Origin: Actinomycetota bacterium
GTDB taxonomy: Bacteria; Actinomycetota; Actinomycetes; S36-B12
Reading direction: 5' to 3'
Assembly (NCBI GenBank): GCA_947449035.1
Contig: CANFQC010000002.1
Location: forward strand, 1-64,000
DNA: 64,000 bases
In this document: positions 1-9,779 of the stretch, piece by piece
How the letters are laid out: the number at the start of each line of letters is the position of its first letter
How positions within the stretch are numbered: the first letter of the stretch is position 1
Made by a program: the position numbers and the translations under genes
The notes under the pieces: generated by a model
What the model was told of the DNA's origin: nothing
Databases searched by the model: none
What the model saw: only the letters and a program-made list of their open reading frames with translations

Positions 1-2048
1 CCATCAACCAGGAGCTCTGCGCATCTGCCCGGGTGGAAGGCAGGATCGCTGCCCTGTCGCACGGTAACGGTGACACCGAGGATGTCGCAGACACTCGATG
101 CGGCGGCGAGGGCATCGGACCAATCCCAGTTATGCGCAGCACCCCACCAACCATCGAGTTCGCGCTCCCCTGCCAGAACGCCACCTACATGAAAAGGCTG
201 ATCAGGCAAAGCATCATTGAGCGCATGCCACTCCTCGGCGCTCGGACGCTGCGCAACGCTTGGCCGGAGAGCTTCACCGGTAACGATCCCGCGGTAAACG
301 GAGCCAAGTTCGAAGACATTGACGCTCGTATTCCCGCGGCCCGCGTTGCGGCGAACTGCAGCGATCAGACCGGGTAACAAGGTCGCGCGAAGGTAGGGCT
401 GCTGATCCGACATCGGATTTGCGAGTTGCACCGTGGAGCGTCGTGGATCGCTTTCAGGGATTCTCAGTGAATCGAGCTCAGCGTCGGATACGAAGGGATA
501 GCTGAGAACCTCGACACCGCCACGTGAGGCAAGCATGGTGCCCACACGCCGACGCATCCGCTGCGCGGGAGTGAGGCCGTGACCGACCGCCGCAATGGGC
601 AGTCGCGAAGGCACGTTGTCGTACCCAATCAGGCGAATAACTTCCTCGACCAGATCAGCAGGGTCAGTGAGATCTGCCCGCCAGCTGGGCGCGGTGACAT
701 GGAGCGCACTTCCCACCGTCGCCACGTCACAGCCCACACGCCTGAGGTTGTCGATGACGACGGAGTCATCAATCGGCATGCCGGCCACCATGGATGGCTC
801 GTGAGCGGGCATTTTGATAATCGTGGCCACCACCGGGGCTTCCACGGCGGTCATCCCGACGTAGTGGCCACCGCCGTACTTGAGAAGGAGGGCTACAGCG
901 CGAGCAGATGCATACGGTGCTAGCTGACGATCGACACCACGCTCAAATCGACGCGAGGCCTCTGTACTGATCTTGTGCCTGCGCGCCATGCGAGCCACGA
1001 CCTCGGCCGAGAAGTGCGCGGCCTCGAGAGCGATGGCTGTTGTCTGCGAGTCGATCTCGGTCTCGAGTCCTCCCATGGTGCCTGCGAGACCGATCGGACC
1101 GCGGTCGTCGCTGATGACGAGATCATCTGCTGACAACGTGCGCACGACATGATCCAGCGTCTCGAGCTTCTCGCCGCCGGCGGGACGAGCCGCACAGATA
1201 GCACCGTGGAGCTTGCCGAGATCGAACGCATGGAGCGGCTGCCCTGTCTCGAGCATCACGTAATTCGTGACATCGACAGCCAATGACACCGGGCGCATGC
1301 CACAGGCAATCAATCTGCTCAACATCCAGGACGGCGATGCGGCCGAGGGATCAAAGTCGACGATGGTTCGAAGGGTGAAGAGCGCGCATGCATCGAGATC
1401 TTCGCTTGCACACGGGGCCGGGTTGCCGGCTGAATCAGGCGCCGGTAGCTCAGCGAGCTCAAGACCGGGATCTTGAAATGGGGTCCCGTAGGAGATTGCG
1501 AGTTCGCGGGCCAAGCCACGCATGGAGAGCGCGTAGCCGCGGTCAGGGGTAACCGCGATGTCGAGGATTTCTTCGCCTATCCCCAAGATGGCGCGTGCGT
1601 CGTCGCCCGCCCGAGCAGAATCCGAATCAAGAATGATGATGCCGTCGTGACCTTCACCAAGCCCCAGTTCTCGCTCTGAGCAGAGCATGCCGTCGGACAT
1701 GCGGCCATAGGTTTCGCGCGTCGAGATGGTGAATCCGCCCGGAAGGATTGTGCCGGGGACGGCCACGACGACGAGATCGCCGACAGCGAAGTTTCGAGCA
1801 CCGCAGATGATGCCGCGTACGTCCGCACCCACCCGCACCTGACACCAGCGAATCGGCTTCTTGAACTCAGTGAGCTCCTCAATGGACTCTACGGATCCCA
1901 CGACAAGCTCGCCGACAACCCCATCACCAAGGGTCTCGACTGTCTCGACCTCAAGACCGGCACGGATCAAGCGCTCAGCGATATCGCGTCCGGACTCCGA
2001 GGCTGGAATCGAGACCATTTCGCGGAGCCACGACACTGGCGCGCGCAT
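1..2048 (-). CDS. pheT: Phenylalanine--tRNA ligase beta subunit (C-terminal part cut by window edge)
   Basis: Continuous minus-strand reading frame from ATG at 2048 ([37 protein letters not shown]...) running off the window. Directly downstream of pheS with a TAATG stop/start overlap. Confidence 0.95.
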   Translation of the reverse strand, partial: MRAPVSWLREMVSIPASESGRDIAERLIRAGLEVETVETLGDGVVGELVVGSVESIEELTEFKKPIRWCQVRVGADVRGIICGARNFAVGDLVVVAVPGTILPGGFTISTRETYGRMSDGMLCSERELGLGEGHDGIIILDSDSARAGDDARAILGIGEEILDIAVTPDRGYALSMRGLARELAISYGTPFQDPGLELAELPAPDSAGNPAPCASEDLDACALFTLRTIVDFDPSAASPSWMLSRLIACGMRPVSLAVDVTNYVMLETGQPLHAFDLGKLHGAICAARPAGGEKLETLDHVVRTLSADDLVISDDRGPIGLAGTMGGLETEIDSQTTAIALEAAHFSAEVVARMARRHKISTEASRRFERGVDRQLAPYASARAVALLLKYGGGHYVGMTAVEAPVVATIIKMPAHEPSMVAGMPIDDSVVIDNLRRVGCDVATVGSALHVTAPSWRADLTDPADLVEEVIRLIGYDNVPSRLPIAAVGHGLTPAQRMRRRVGTMLASRGGVEVLSYPFVSDAELDSLRIPESDPRRSTVQLANPMSDQQPYLRATLLPGLIAAVRRNAGRGNTSVNVFELGSVYRGIVTGEALRPSVAQRPSAEEWHALNDALPDQPFHVGGVLAGERELDGWWGAAHNWDWSDALAAASSVCDILGVTVTVRQGSDPAFHPGRCAELLVD

Positions 2049-3157
2049 TAGGACTCCACTCCGAAAGCCTGGCTGAATCGAATATCGCCCTCGACCATGT
2101 CTCGCATGTCGGTCACTCCATTACGGAACATCAAAGTGCGTTCGATACCCATTCCGAAGGCGAATCCGCGGTACTTGCTTGAGTCGATACCGACAGCGTC
2201 GAGTACGCGGGGGTTCACCATGCCGCAGCCACCCCATTCAATCCAACCTTCACTGCCGCAGGTGCGGCAAGGCTTCTCCGGATCACCGATCGAGGCTCCG
2301 CGACATACAAAGCACTGCACATCGAGCTCGGCACTGGGCTCCGTGAAAGGGAAATACGACGGACGGAGTCGGGTGACGATGCCCTCACCGAACATCTCAG
2401 CGGCGAAATGATCGAGGGTGCCCTTGAGATCAGCCATGGTGATGTTCTCGTCGACCGCGAGCCCTTCAACCTGGTGGAAGACCGGAGTGTGCGTTGCGTC
2501 GAGTTCGTCAGTGCGGAACACGCGACCGGGGGCCACTACGTAGATCGGCAGTGGACGCTCGAGCATGGCTCGAATCTGAATCGGGGAGGTCTGCGTGCGA
2601 AGAACTACGCCACTGTCGGGTGAGCCGACATAGAAAGTGTCCTGCATGGTTCGCGCCGGATGATCTGGAGGGACATTGAGGGCGTCGAAGTTCACCCATT
2701 CGGATTCGACTTCCGGGCCCTCCGCAATGTCGTAACCCATCGCAATGAACACATCGCAGATTCGCTCCATGAGGGTGGTGAGCGGATGCCGCGCGCCGAT
2801 TGGTGCCCGATCCACGGGGAGAGTCACATCAACAGCTTCCTCGACGAGAACCTTCTCATCTCGTTCAAGTTCGAGAACCTGCGTGCGCGCATCAAGAGCG
2901 TTCTTAATGATGCCGCGCGCTTCACCAATGCGCTTGCCCGCCTCGGCTTTCGCGGCCGGCGGTAGTGCACCAATTTCTCGATTTGCCAAGGACAGTGGAG
3001 AACGATCGCCGGCGTGCGAGAGTCGGACATCCTTCAGCGCCCCGAGATCGCCTGCCTCGGCGATTGCCGTAAGGGCATCGCTCACCATGCCATCGATCGC
3101 TGAGGCGTCAAGGGCGGCGACCTGCTTGGGGTCGAAAGAGGAATTAGGCGCAGACAT
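2048..3157 (-). CDS. pheS: Phenylalanine--tRNA ligase alpha subunit
   Basis: ORF 2048..3226; likely start at internal Met ([13 protein letters not shown]). Class II aaRS motifs such as [17 protein letters not shown] and [13 protein letters not shown]. Confidence 0.96.
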   Translation of the reverse strand: MSAPNSSFDPKQVAALDASAIDGMVSDALTAIAEAGDLGALKDVRLSHAGDRSPLSLANREIGALPPAAKAEAGKRIGEARGIIKNALDARTQVLELERDEKVLVEEAVDVTLPVDRAPIGARHPLTTLMERICDVFIAMGYDIAEGPEVESEWVNFDALNVPPDHPARTMQDTFYVGSPDSGVVLRTQTSPIQIRAMLERPLPIYVVAPGRVFRTDELDATHTPVFHQVEGLAVDENITMADLKGTLDHFAAEMFGEGIVTRLRPSYFPFTEPSAELDVQCFVCRGASIGDPEKPCRTCGSEGWIEWGGCGMVNPRVLDAVGIDSSKYRGFAFGMGIERTLMFRNGVTDMRDMVEGDIRFSQAFGVES

Positions 3158-3244
3158 AGCGCTGCGAGTATCCCAGATGGGGTGACGCATGCCTAACGAC
3201 GGCCCTGGCGCGTCTTGGGACGCCACGACATGTTCGCCCGCGGA

Positions 3245-5140
3245 CTACTCCCCGAGAATCGCCTTCACCAGCTCATCGACTGCGACGTCCAGATCGCCAT
3301 TGCCGGCGAGAACGAGATCAGGCTGGGTCGGCACCTCGTATTCCTGACCCACACCTGTCATGTTCGGCAGGTTGCCGGCGGCTGCCTTGGCATAAAGACC
3401 CTTCGGATCGCGTTCTTGCGCAATTGCCAGAGGAGTGTCGACGAATACTTCAAGGAAATCGCCTGGATTGAAGAGTTCCTTGGCTGCCCGACGATCGCTG
3501 GTGAATGGCGACACGAGTGCAACAAGAACCACCACGCCGGCGTCACGCATGAGCTTGGCCACCTCCGCCACACGGCGAACATTCTCGGCACGATCCTCCG
3601 GAGTGAACCCAAGGTCCTTATTGAGTCCGTGCCGAACATTGTCACCATCAAGAACGTAGGTGTGAACTCCGAGCGAGTGCAACTTGCGGACGGCCGCATC
3701 GGCGATTGTCGACTTTCCGGCGCCAGAGAGACCGGTGAGCCACACGACCTTGGCGTCATGGCCCATGAGCAACTTACGAGCATCGTGGTCAACGGCGTAG
3801 TCGTGGTACTTCACGTTGGCCGAACGTCGCATCGGGTGGGCCACCATGCCAGCCGCGACGGTGTCAGCGCTCACACGATCAACAAGGAGAAACCCTCCTG
3901 TGTCACGGCAGACGGCATAGGTATCGAGAGGGACGGGCTTGTCAGTGGCCACTTCAACTCGGCCGATGTCGTTCATCTCGAGAATTCGCGCCGCATCGTG
4001 ATTGCCAGTAACGACATCGATCTTGTGTCGAACGTTGGTCACCGTTGCCGGCACAGAACGCGAGCCAGAGATCAACAGGTAGGAACGACCATGCGCCAAC
4101 GGTTCTTCGCCCAGCCACACCATGTCGACAGCGAATCGATCAGCGGGCTCCAGGGAATCTCCGGCGGTGCCAGTTATGACGTCGCCTCTGGTCACATCAA
4201 CCTCACGGTCCAAGGTGATGGTGACTGCCTGGCCCCACTCGGCGCGATCGAGATCCTTGATGTGGCCATCGGTATGCAGGTCATAGGTGACGATGCGGTC
4301 AACGATCGCAGGGCGTCCGCTATCCGCAATGACGATTGAGTCACCGCGCGCAATGGAACCTGAAACAACCGTGCCCGCGTATCCGCGGAAATTTCCCTCG
4401 GCGCGAACAATGAATTGAACGGGGAAACGGAAGGGCTCAGTGCCGTTGGCCGCCGCCTCGGTAGGAACCGGCTCCCACTCCTCAAGCGCGCCGAGGAGCG
4501 TAGGACCGTGGCACCAGGGCATGTTCGCGCTTTCGACCGTGATGTTGTCACCTGAGAACGCGCTTACCGGAATAGTGATGACCTCTGCGACATCAAGCCG
4601 GGCAGCCGCAACTCGTACTGCTCCAGAAATCTCCTCGTAAACCGTCTGCTCAAAGCCGACAAGGTCCATCTTGTTTACGGCCACGATGATGGTTTTTACG
4701 CCCATAAGCGCGCAAATGGTCAAGTGACGATGCGTCTGTGCACGAACTCCTCGAGCAGCATCAACCATCAAGATTGCGACGTCGCCGTTCGACGCAGCTA
4801 CAGCCATGTTCCGGGTGTACTGCTCGTGACCTGGCGAATCTGCGACGAGAACACGGCGACCATTGGGCAGGTTCATGTGTCGGTAGGCAACATCAATCGT
4901 GATGCCCTGCTCGCGCTCTGCTTCAAGGCCATCGGTGAGCAATGAATAGTCGATCTCCCCGACCGGAATCGTTGAGCCACCACGACGAGTGCGACGGGCG
5001 TAGTCAAGGGTGTCAAGCGGGACCGACCCGGTCTCGGCGAGGAGACGACCAATTAACGTCGACTTCCCGTCATCGACAGAACCGCAGGTGACGAGATGCA
5101 AGACGGGAGTGAGTTGAGCTGCGGAAAGTTTCGTTGCCAC
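3245..5140 (-). CDS. cysNC: Bifunctional sulfate adenylyltransferase subunit 1 / adenylylsulfate kinase
   Basis: 631 aa: N-terminal EF-Tu-like GTPase (GSVDDGKSTLIGRLL, DSPGHEQYTRNM, NKMD) followed by APS kinase (WLTGLSGAGKSTIADA, GFTPEDRAENVRR). Confidence 0.95.
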   Translation of the reverse strand: MATKLSAAQLTPVLHLVTCGSVDDGKSTLIGRLLAETGSVPLDTLDYARRTRRGGSTIPVGEIDYSLLTDGLEAEREQGITIDVAYRHMNLPNGRRVLVADSPGHEQYTRNMAVAASNGDVAILMVDAARGVRAQTHRHLTICALMGVKTIIVAVNKMDLVGFEQTVYEEISGAVRVAAARLDVAEVITIPVSAFSGDNITVESANMPWCHGPTLLGALEEWEPVPTEAAANGTEPFRFPVQFIVRAEGNFRGYAGTVVSGSIARGDSIVIADSGRPAIVDRIVTYDLHTDGHIKDLDRAEWGQAVTITLDREVDVTRGDVITGTAGDSLEPADRFAVDMVWLGEEPLAHGRSYLLISGSRSVPATVTNVRHKIDVVTGNHDAARILEMNDIGRVEVATDKPVPLDTYAVCRDTGGFLLVDRVSADTVAAGMVAHPMRRSANVKYHDYAVDHDARKLLMGHDAKVVWLTGLSGAGKSTIADAAVRKLHSLGVHTYVLDGDNVRHGLNKDLGFTPEDRAENVRRVAEVAKLMRDAGVVVLVALVSPFTSDRRAAKELFNPGDFLEVFVDTPLAIAQERDPKGLYAKAAAGNLPNMTGVGQEYEVPTQPDLVLAGNGDLDVAVDELVKAILGE

Positions 5141-6060
5141 TAGAAGTAGCCTTCCTTCTTCTTGCCCTCCATGGACTCAGAACCACCTTCGCCATCAATC
5201 AGGCGCCCTGATCGTTCTGAATACTTCGATCCGGACATCTCTCGAATGAGATCAGTCATGTTGTCAGCACTCGACTCGACGGCACCGGTCAGCGGGTAGC
5301 ACCCGAGGGTGCGGAAACGCACCATTCGCATTTCGGGAGTCTCGCCATCTCGAAGCGGGAAGCGCTCATCATCAACCATGATCAATGTGCCATCGCGCTC
5401 GACTACGGGGCGAGGCTTGGAGAAGTAGAGTTCAGGGATCGGAATGCTCTCTCGTTCGATGTACTTCCACACGTCAAGCTCAGTCCAGTTGGACAAAGGG
5501 AAGACCCGCATTGACTGACCAGGCGCCAACTGAGTGTTTGCGGTGCGCCAGAACTCCGGGCGCTGCTTGCGTGGATCCCATTGGTGACCGGGCTCCCTCA
5601 GGCTGAAAATGCGTTCTTTCGCTCGACTGCGTTCCTCATCACGGCGAGCACCTCCCACTGCCGCGTCAAAGCCATATCGATCGAGCCCCTCTCGGAGGGC
5701 CACCGTCTTCATGAGCCGGGTGTACTCGTGGGTGCCATGGGAGAAGGGGGTGACGCCTTCGGAAATTGCGGAGAGGTTCTGAGCGATTCTGAGATCTAGA
5801 TTGAGTTCAGCTGCCCGACGATCGCGGAACTCGATCATCTCGCGAAACTTCCAGGTGGTGTCGATGTGCATCACGGGGAACGGAATCGTGGCCGGAGCGA
5901 AAGCCTTCTGCGCCAGATGAAGCAGTACCGAGGAATCCTTGCCGATGCTGTACAGAAGAACCGGATTCTTGAACGCCGCAGCAGTCTCGCGGTAGATGTG
6001 GATGGCTTCTGCCTCGAGTTCATCGAGGACGGCGTCATACGGCACCGTGGACGTCGTCAC
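5140..6060 (-). CDS. cysD: Sulfate adenylyltransferase subunit 2
   Basis: 306 aa, PP-loop ([16 protein letters not shown]), [21 protein letters not shown] start with SD CAGGAGAG. Confidence 0.95.
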   Translation of the reverse strand: MTTSTVPYDAVLDELEAEAIHIYRETAAAFKNPVLLYSIGKDSSVLLHLAQKAFAPATIPFPVMHIDTTWKFREMIEFRDRRAAELNLDLRIAQNLSAISEGVTPFSHGTHEYTRLMKTVALREGLDRYGFDAAVGGARRDEERSRAKERIFSLREPGHQWDPRKQRPEFWRTANTQLAPGQSMRVFPLSNWTELDVWKYIERESIPIPELYFSKPRPVVERDGTLIMVDDERFPLRDGETPEMRMVRFRTLGCYPLTGAVESSADNMTDLIREMSGSKYSERSGRLIDGEGGSESMEGKKKEGYF

Positions 6061-6187
6061 GCGGCTCTCCTGTCAGATCGTCGAATTGACCCGAAGCTAC
6101 TGAACTTCAGGATGAACACCAGTCTCCCAGACGTGCACACGAGGAGGTCGGAGCACTCGCGCACTTGCAAAAACCGTGCAGTAACGC

Positions 6188-7015
6188 TCAGGCCTCCGAC
6201 AAGACCTCGGCAGTGGCTTCGTATTCCTCCATGCCACCGGCCCTCAAGGTGCCGTCACCGAATGTCGGATCTGCACCCTGCGCCGCAATTGCCGCGGCAC
6301 GTGCATCGCGCTTGGCCTGAGCCTCTGCGTATGCATCTGCCGCAAAAGTCGGATCGAGCGGGACCGAGGTGAAGCGGTCAATCGGATGTCGTCCAGACAT
6401 CCAGGCATCGAGTTCGGGCCCTGACTCGTAGGAGGTGATCAAGCAGTAGCGCGGCTCGCTGCCGGGGTGCCACACGGCGTGATACAGGCGCTGGGTATCG
6501 AGGACGACCTGTGCGCCTGCCGGCAATGGGATCCGAGTCTCGGTGCTCGGATCGTCCTTCTCCTCACGAAGAATCATCACGGAATCCGGATTGTCGGTCA
6601 GGTTGAAGAATGCTCGCACGATCCAGCCGGTGCCTTCAGGGTTCAGTCGATTGTTGTCATCGCGATGAAGGTTGTAGATCGCATCTGCGTACGTATTCGG
6701 TTGGAGTTCGATGATTCGGCACCGCCCAATGTTGGCGCCCGGCTCCTGCGCGCGGCGTGTCAAGATGGGTGCAGCTGCGACATTCTTGGCGACCCAGACA
6801 CCGTCCTTGTCGGTCTTGGGAGGCGTGTGGTTCCAGAATCCATTGCACTCCATGTCGCCATAGGCACTGGCCAAGGGTGCGAAACGCGTGTCGCCGGAAG
6901 ACTTCCAATCGACATACTCGACATCCAGCCATTCCTGAGGGTCGGCGACCTGATCGTAAGAATCCAGGATTGCGTAGCCGGTCGCGTCAAGAATCGGGAG
7001 TTTCGTGTAGTCCAT
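6188..7015 (-). CDS. Putative Fe(II)/2-oxoglutarate-type oxygenase-like protein of unknown substrate
   Basis: 275 aa. HxD (YNLHRDD), a distal His (RLYHAVWH) and a downstream Arg (EPRYCLITSYESG), compatible with a cupin-fold 2OG oxygenase. No specific family recognised. Confidence 0.55.
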   Translation of the reverse strand: MDYTKLPILDATGYAILDSYDQVADPQEWLDVEYVDWKSSGDTRFAPLASAYGDMECNGFWNHTPPKTDKDGVWVAKNVAAAPILTRRAQEPGANIGRCRIIELQPNTYADAIYNLHRDDNNRLNPEGTGWIVRAFFNLTDNPDSVMILREEKDDPSTETRIPLPAGAQVVLDTQRLYHAVWHPGSEPRYCLITSYESGPELDAWMSGRHPIDRFTSVPLDPTFAADAYAEAQAKRDARAAAIAAQGADPTFGDGTLRAGGMEEYEATAEVLSEA

Positions 7016-7050
7016 GGTGTCCTCTCAGGTCCGTCGTTCCGATTCTTCCA

Positions 7051-7884
7051 TCATGGGCCAGGGATTGACGCCCTCGAGAGGCCATGTCGCGCAGCAGCAT
7101 CGGAATACAGGCAAATTGCGGCTGCGGATCCCACATTGAGTGATTCAGCACCGCCGAAAATCGGAATGCTCACTGACAGATCAGCCAAAGTTCGCATCTC
7201 CTCGCTCACACCATGCGCCTCGGAGCCGAGAATCCAGGCAATACCAGGTCGGGAGTCTCGGGACACAAGCTCATACAGATCTGCATCACCGTCGGCAGCC
7301 GTGACTGCCAAAAGCAGCCCCGCAGCGCCTGCAAGCGAGGCGATCTGCGCAGGTTCTGCACCCGTGGCGATCGGAAGATGAAATAGGGAGCCGGCGGTGG
7401 CCCGGACGCATTTGCCGTTATGCGGATCAACTGAGTCGTGGGTCAGTACGACGCCATCAGCGCCGGCGGCGTGAGCGGTGCGGATGATCGTGCCGACATT
7501 TCCGGGGTCACCAGCTCCATCGAGGACCACGATCATCGAACATCCGGCACGAATCACGTTCTCAAGGGGTTGGGTGACGAATTTGCAGATCGCGACGATG
7601 CCTTGCGGCACCTGGGTCTCCCCCATCGCCGAAAGTACGTCTTCGGTGACGAGTGTGACAGGCGCATCCGAGATGCTTGCCAGATCACGGCACGCCTCGG
7701 TTGCCGTGATCGACAGGTAGATCTCCTCGACGACACCGGGGACACGCAGGGCCTCGCGAACGCTTTGAGGCCCCTCGGCAAGGAACAAAAGCGAATCGCG
7801 GCGGCCACGCGAACTGTGAAGTCGCTTGACCGCCGCGACGCGCGGCGAACGAGGTGAAGTCAGCTCAGGAGTTGAGTGACTCAC
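7051..7884 (-). CDS. TrmH/SpoU-family RNA methyltransferase
   Basis: 277 aa with SpoU motifs (LDGAGDPGNVGTIIRTAHAAGADGVVL, WILGSEAHGVSEE, IPIFGGAESLNVGSAAAICLY). Confidence 0.92.
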   Translation of the reverse strand: MSHSTPELTSPRSPRVAAVKRLHSSRGRRDSLLFLAEGPQSVREALRVPGVVEEIYLSITATEACRDLASISDAPVTLVTEDVLSAMGETQVPQGIVAICKFVTQPLENVIRAGCSMIVVLDGAGDPGNVGTIIRTAHAAGADGVVLTHDSVDPHNGKCVRATAGSLFHLPIATGAEPAQIASLAGAAGLLLAVTAADGDADLYELVSRDSRPGIAWILGSEAHGVSEEMRTLADLSVSIPIFGGAESLNVGSAAAICLYSDAAARHGLSRASIPGP

Positions 7885-7895
7885 GTGATTGACGA

Positions 7896-8264
7896 TCAGG
7901 CGGCGGTTGCCGGCAATGCCGACTTGGCAACCTCGACGAGCGCGGCGAAGGCCGGTGCGTCATTGACTGCGAGCTCGGCAAGCATGCGACGGTCGACCTC
8001 GACACCAGCGGCCTTGAGGCCCTGGATGAAACGGTTGTACGTCATGTCGTTGGCGCGGGCACCAGCATTGATGCGCTGGATCCACAGACGGCGGAAGTCA
8101 CCCTTACGCGTACGACGATCGGCGTACGCGTAGACCATGGAGTGAGTGACCTGCTCCTTGGCCTTTCGGTACAGACGCGAACGCTGTCCGCGGTAGCCAG
8201 AGGCCCGCTCGAGAATCTCACGACGCTTCTTGTGTGCATTTACTGCGCGCTTTACACGTGCCAT
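7896..8264 (-). CDS. rplT: 50S ribosomal protein L20
   Basis: [38 protein letters not shown]. Confidence 0.98.
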   Translation of the reverse strand: MARVKRAVNAHKKRREILERASGYRGQRSRLYRKAKEQVTHSMVYAYADRRTRKGDFRRLWIQRINAGARANDMTYNRFIQGLKAAGVEVDRRMLAELAVNDAPAFAALVEVAKSALPATAA

Positions 8265-8295
8265 TTCTATCTCCTACGAAAAGTGTGAGTGAGGA

Positions 8296-8490
8296 CTAGC
8301 GGCCGAGAAGGCGCTTGACCTTCTTGACATCGGCGGGTGCCACGACCTGATCGGACTCGAGCTTGCGGGTGCGCCTGCTCGACTTGACCTCCATGAGGTG
8401 GCGACGTCCGGCCTGCTCATGGGTGATCTTGCCCGAGCCGGTCACCTTGAATCGCTTCTTGGCGCCGCTGTGCGTCTTTTGCTTTGGCAT
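8296..8490 (-). CDS. rpmI: 50S ribosomal protein L35
   Basis: [31 protein letters not shown]. Confidence 0.98.
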   Translation of the reverse strand: MPKQKTHSGAKKRFKVTGSGKITHEQAGRRHLMEVKSSRRTRKLESDQVVAPADVKKVKRLLGR

Positions 8491-8511
8491 GTTGACCTCG
8501 TTCGCTATTCG

Positions 8512-9087
8512 TTAGTTGGTAGTGCTGATGTCTTCTTGCGAGTCTTCGGGTGAAGAAGTCTTGCCGGATTCCGACTTCTTGCGATGAGGGGCGACCACCA
8601 TGATCATGTTGCGGCCGTCCTGCTTCGGTGTTGCTTCGACAAAACCCAACGGCTCGATATCTTCGGCAAGCTTGGCGAGAAGGCGCAGACCCAATTCGGG
8701 CCGACTTTGCTCACGACCGCGGAACATAATCGTGATCTTGACCTTGTCGCCCGCCTTCAGGAACCGCTCGACGTGACCCTTCTTGGTCTCGTAGTCGTGC
8801 GAGTCGATCTTCGGGCGGAGCTTCATCTCCTTGATGATCGTGTGCGTTTGGTTACGCCGTGATTCGCGCTCCTTCATGGCGGCTTCGTACTTGAACTTTC
8901 CGAAGTCCATGAGCTTGCAGACCGGGGGCTTGGCCATCGGGGCCACCTCGACGAGGTCGAGATCCGCTTCGACAGCTAGGCGCAGGGCATCCTCAATGCG
9001 GACGATGCCTACTTGCTCGCCGGCAGGTCCGACAAGTCGGACCTCAGGCACGCGGATCCGGTCGTTGATCCGGGGTTCGACGCTGAT
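8512..9087 (-). CDS. infC: Translation initiation factor IF-3
   Basis: Core [30 protein letters not shown]...[13 protein letters not shown]. The ORF track starts at 9162, but SD AAGGAGG (9098..9092) precedes an ATC codon at 9087, giving (M)[17 protein letters not shown]. Confidence 0.93.
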   Translation of the reverse strand: MSVEPRINDRIRVPEVRLVGPAGEQVGIVRIEDALRLAVEADLDLVEVAPMAKPPVCKLMDFGKFKYEAAMKERESRRNQTHTIIKEMKLRPKIDSHDYETKKGHVERFLKAGDKVKITIMFRGREQSRPELGLRLLAKLAEDIEPLGFVEATPKQDGRNMIMVVAPHRKKSESGKTSSPEDSQEDISTTN

Positions 9088-9195
9088 GGCGCCTCCTTGC
9101 TCGAGGTGGAGGATCCGCGACAAAGGAAAGACCTCCGACGCAGCGCGCGGAGGTCTCGGCAACGCACGGCTACGCCCACAGGGCTAGCCGTGCAT
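9088..9195 (-). promoter_or_regulatory. Structured infC 5' leader: two strong hairpins plus an SD-sequestering stem
   Basis: GCACGGCTA(c)GCCC-aca-GGGCTAGCCGTGC at 9164..9193; AGACCTCCG(a)CGC-agc-GCGCGGAGGTCT at 9129..9156 followed on the minus strand by TTTCCTTT; CCTCC/GGAGG pairing between 9112..9108 and 9096..9092 that covers the SD. Confidence 0.65.
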
Positions 9196-9314
9196 CAGAC
9201 CCGGTCACCGTGAGGATGGCGGGTGGGAACCGAGGTTCCGCTTACGCAACCGAGGCCAGGCCCCAGTTGATCAGGAGAAGGCTACCAGGCGGTGGAGCTG
9301 GTGGTGACCAGGCG

Positions 9315-9779
9315 TCACTTGGCCCCCATAAGCTCCGAGAGGACCTCAGCCGGCAGGACCAACCGGGCCGGGCCGGCGACATCGATCACCAAGGCTTGGG
9401 CACCGTCTGCCAAGGCTGCCTCGGCCGCGGCTCTGGCGGGGACTGGCACGGGACGAGCGTCCGGGTTCCAGGCGGCCATCGAATCAAGCCCCGTGAAGGC
9501 CAGCAGGCCTTTCTCGCCCGAGGCATTGACCATAGACACCACGGCCATGTGGCTGCTCTTGTCAGATCCGTCCTCGGCAATCTCGTCTGCTACAGCCATC
9601 ACGGCAACCAGTAGACGTGAACCCGCCAGCGCCCGGAGCATCTCCTCCTCGGAGCCACAACCCCCCGCGAGGAGTTCTCGCAGGATGGGGTCCGCTGATC
9701 CGTCATCAGCAGGAAAGGCGGGTGCGGCAAGGCTTCGGCCTTGACCCAGATCAGGTGAATCCACGGCTAAAGACGGCAT
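9315..9779 (-). CDS. SseB-family protein
   Basis: 154 aa; SseB-like content (LLAVMAVADE..., MAVVSMVNASGEKGLLAFTGLDSMAAWNPDARPVP). Confidence 0.75.
   Translation of the reverse strand: MPSLAVDSPDLGQGRSLAAPAFPADDGSADPILRELLAGGCGSEEEMLRALAGSRLLVAVMAVADEIAEDGSDKSSHMAVVSMVNASGEKGLLAFTGLDSMAAWNPDARPVPVPARAAAEAALADGAQALVIDVAGPARLVLPAEVLSELMGAK

Noticed and set aside
3215-4339. 374-aa plus-strand ORF antisense to cysNC
   Set aside because: Lies wholly opposite a well-supported CysNC coding frame. The composition looks like a shadow ORF and no family motif is seen.
6467-7381. 304-aa plus-strand ORF opposite the oxygenase and methyltransferase genes
   Set aside because: Spans two convincing minus-strand genes and their junction; no recognisable domain.
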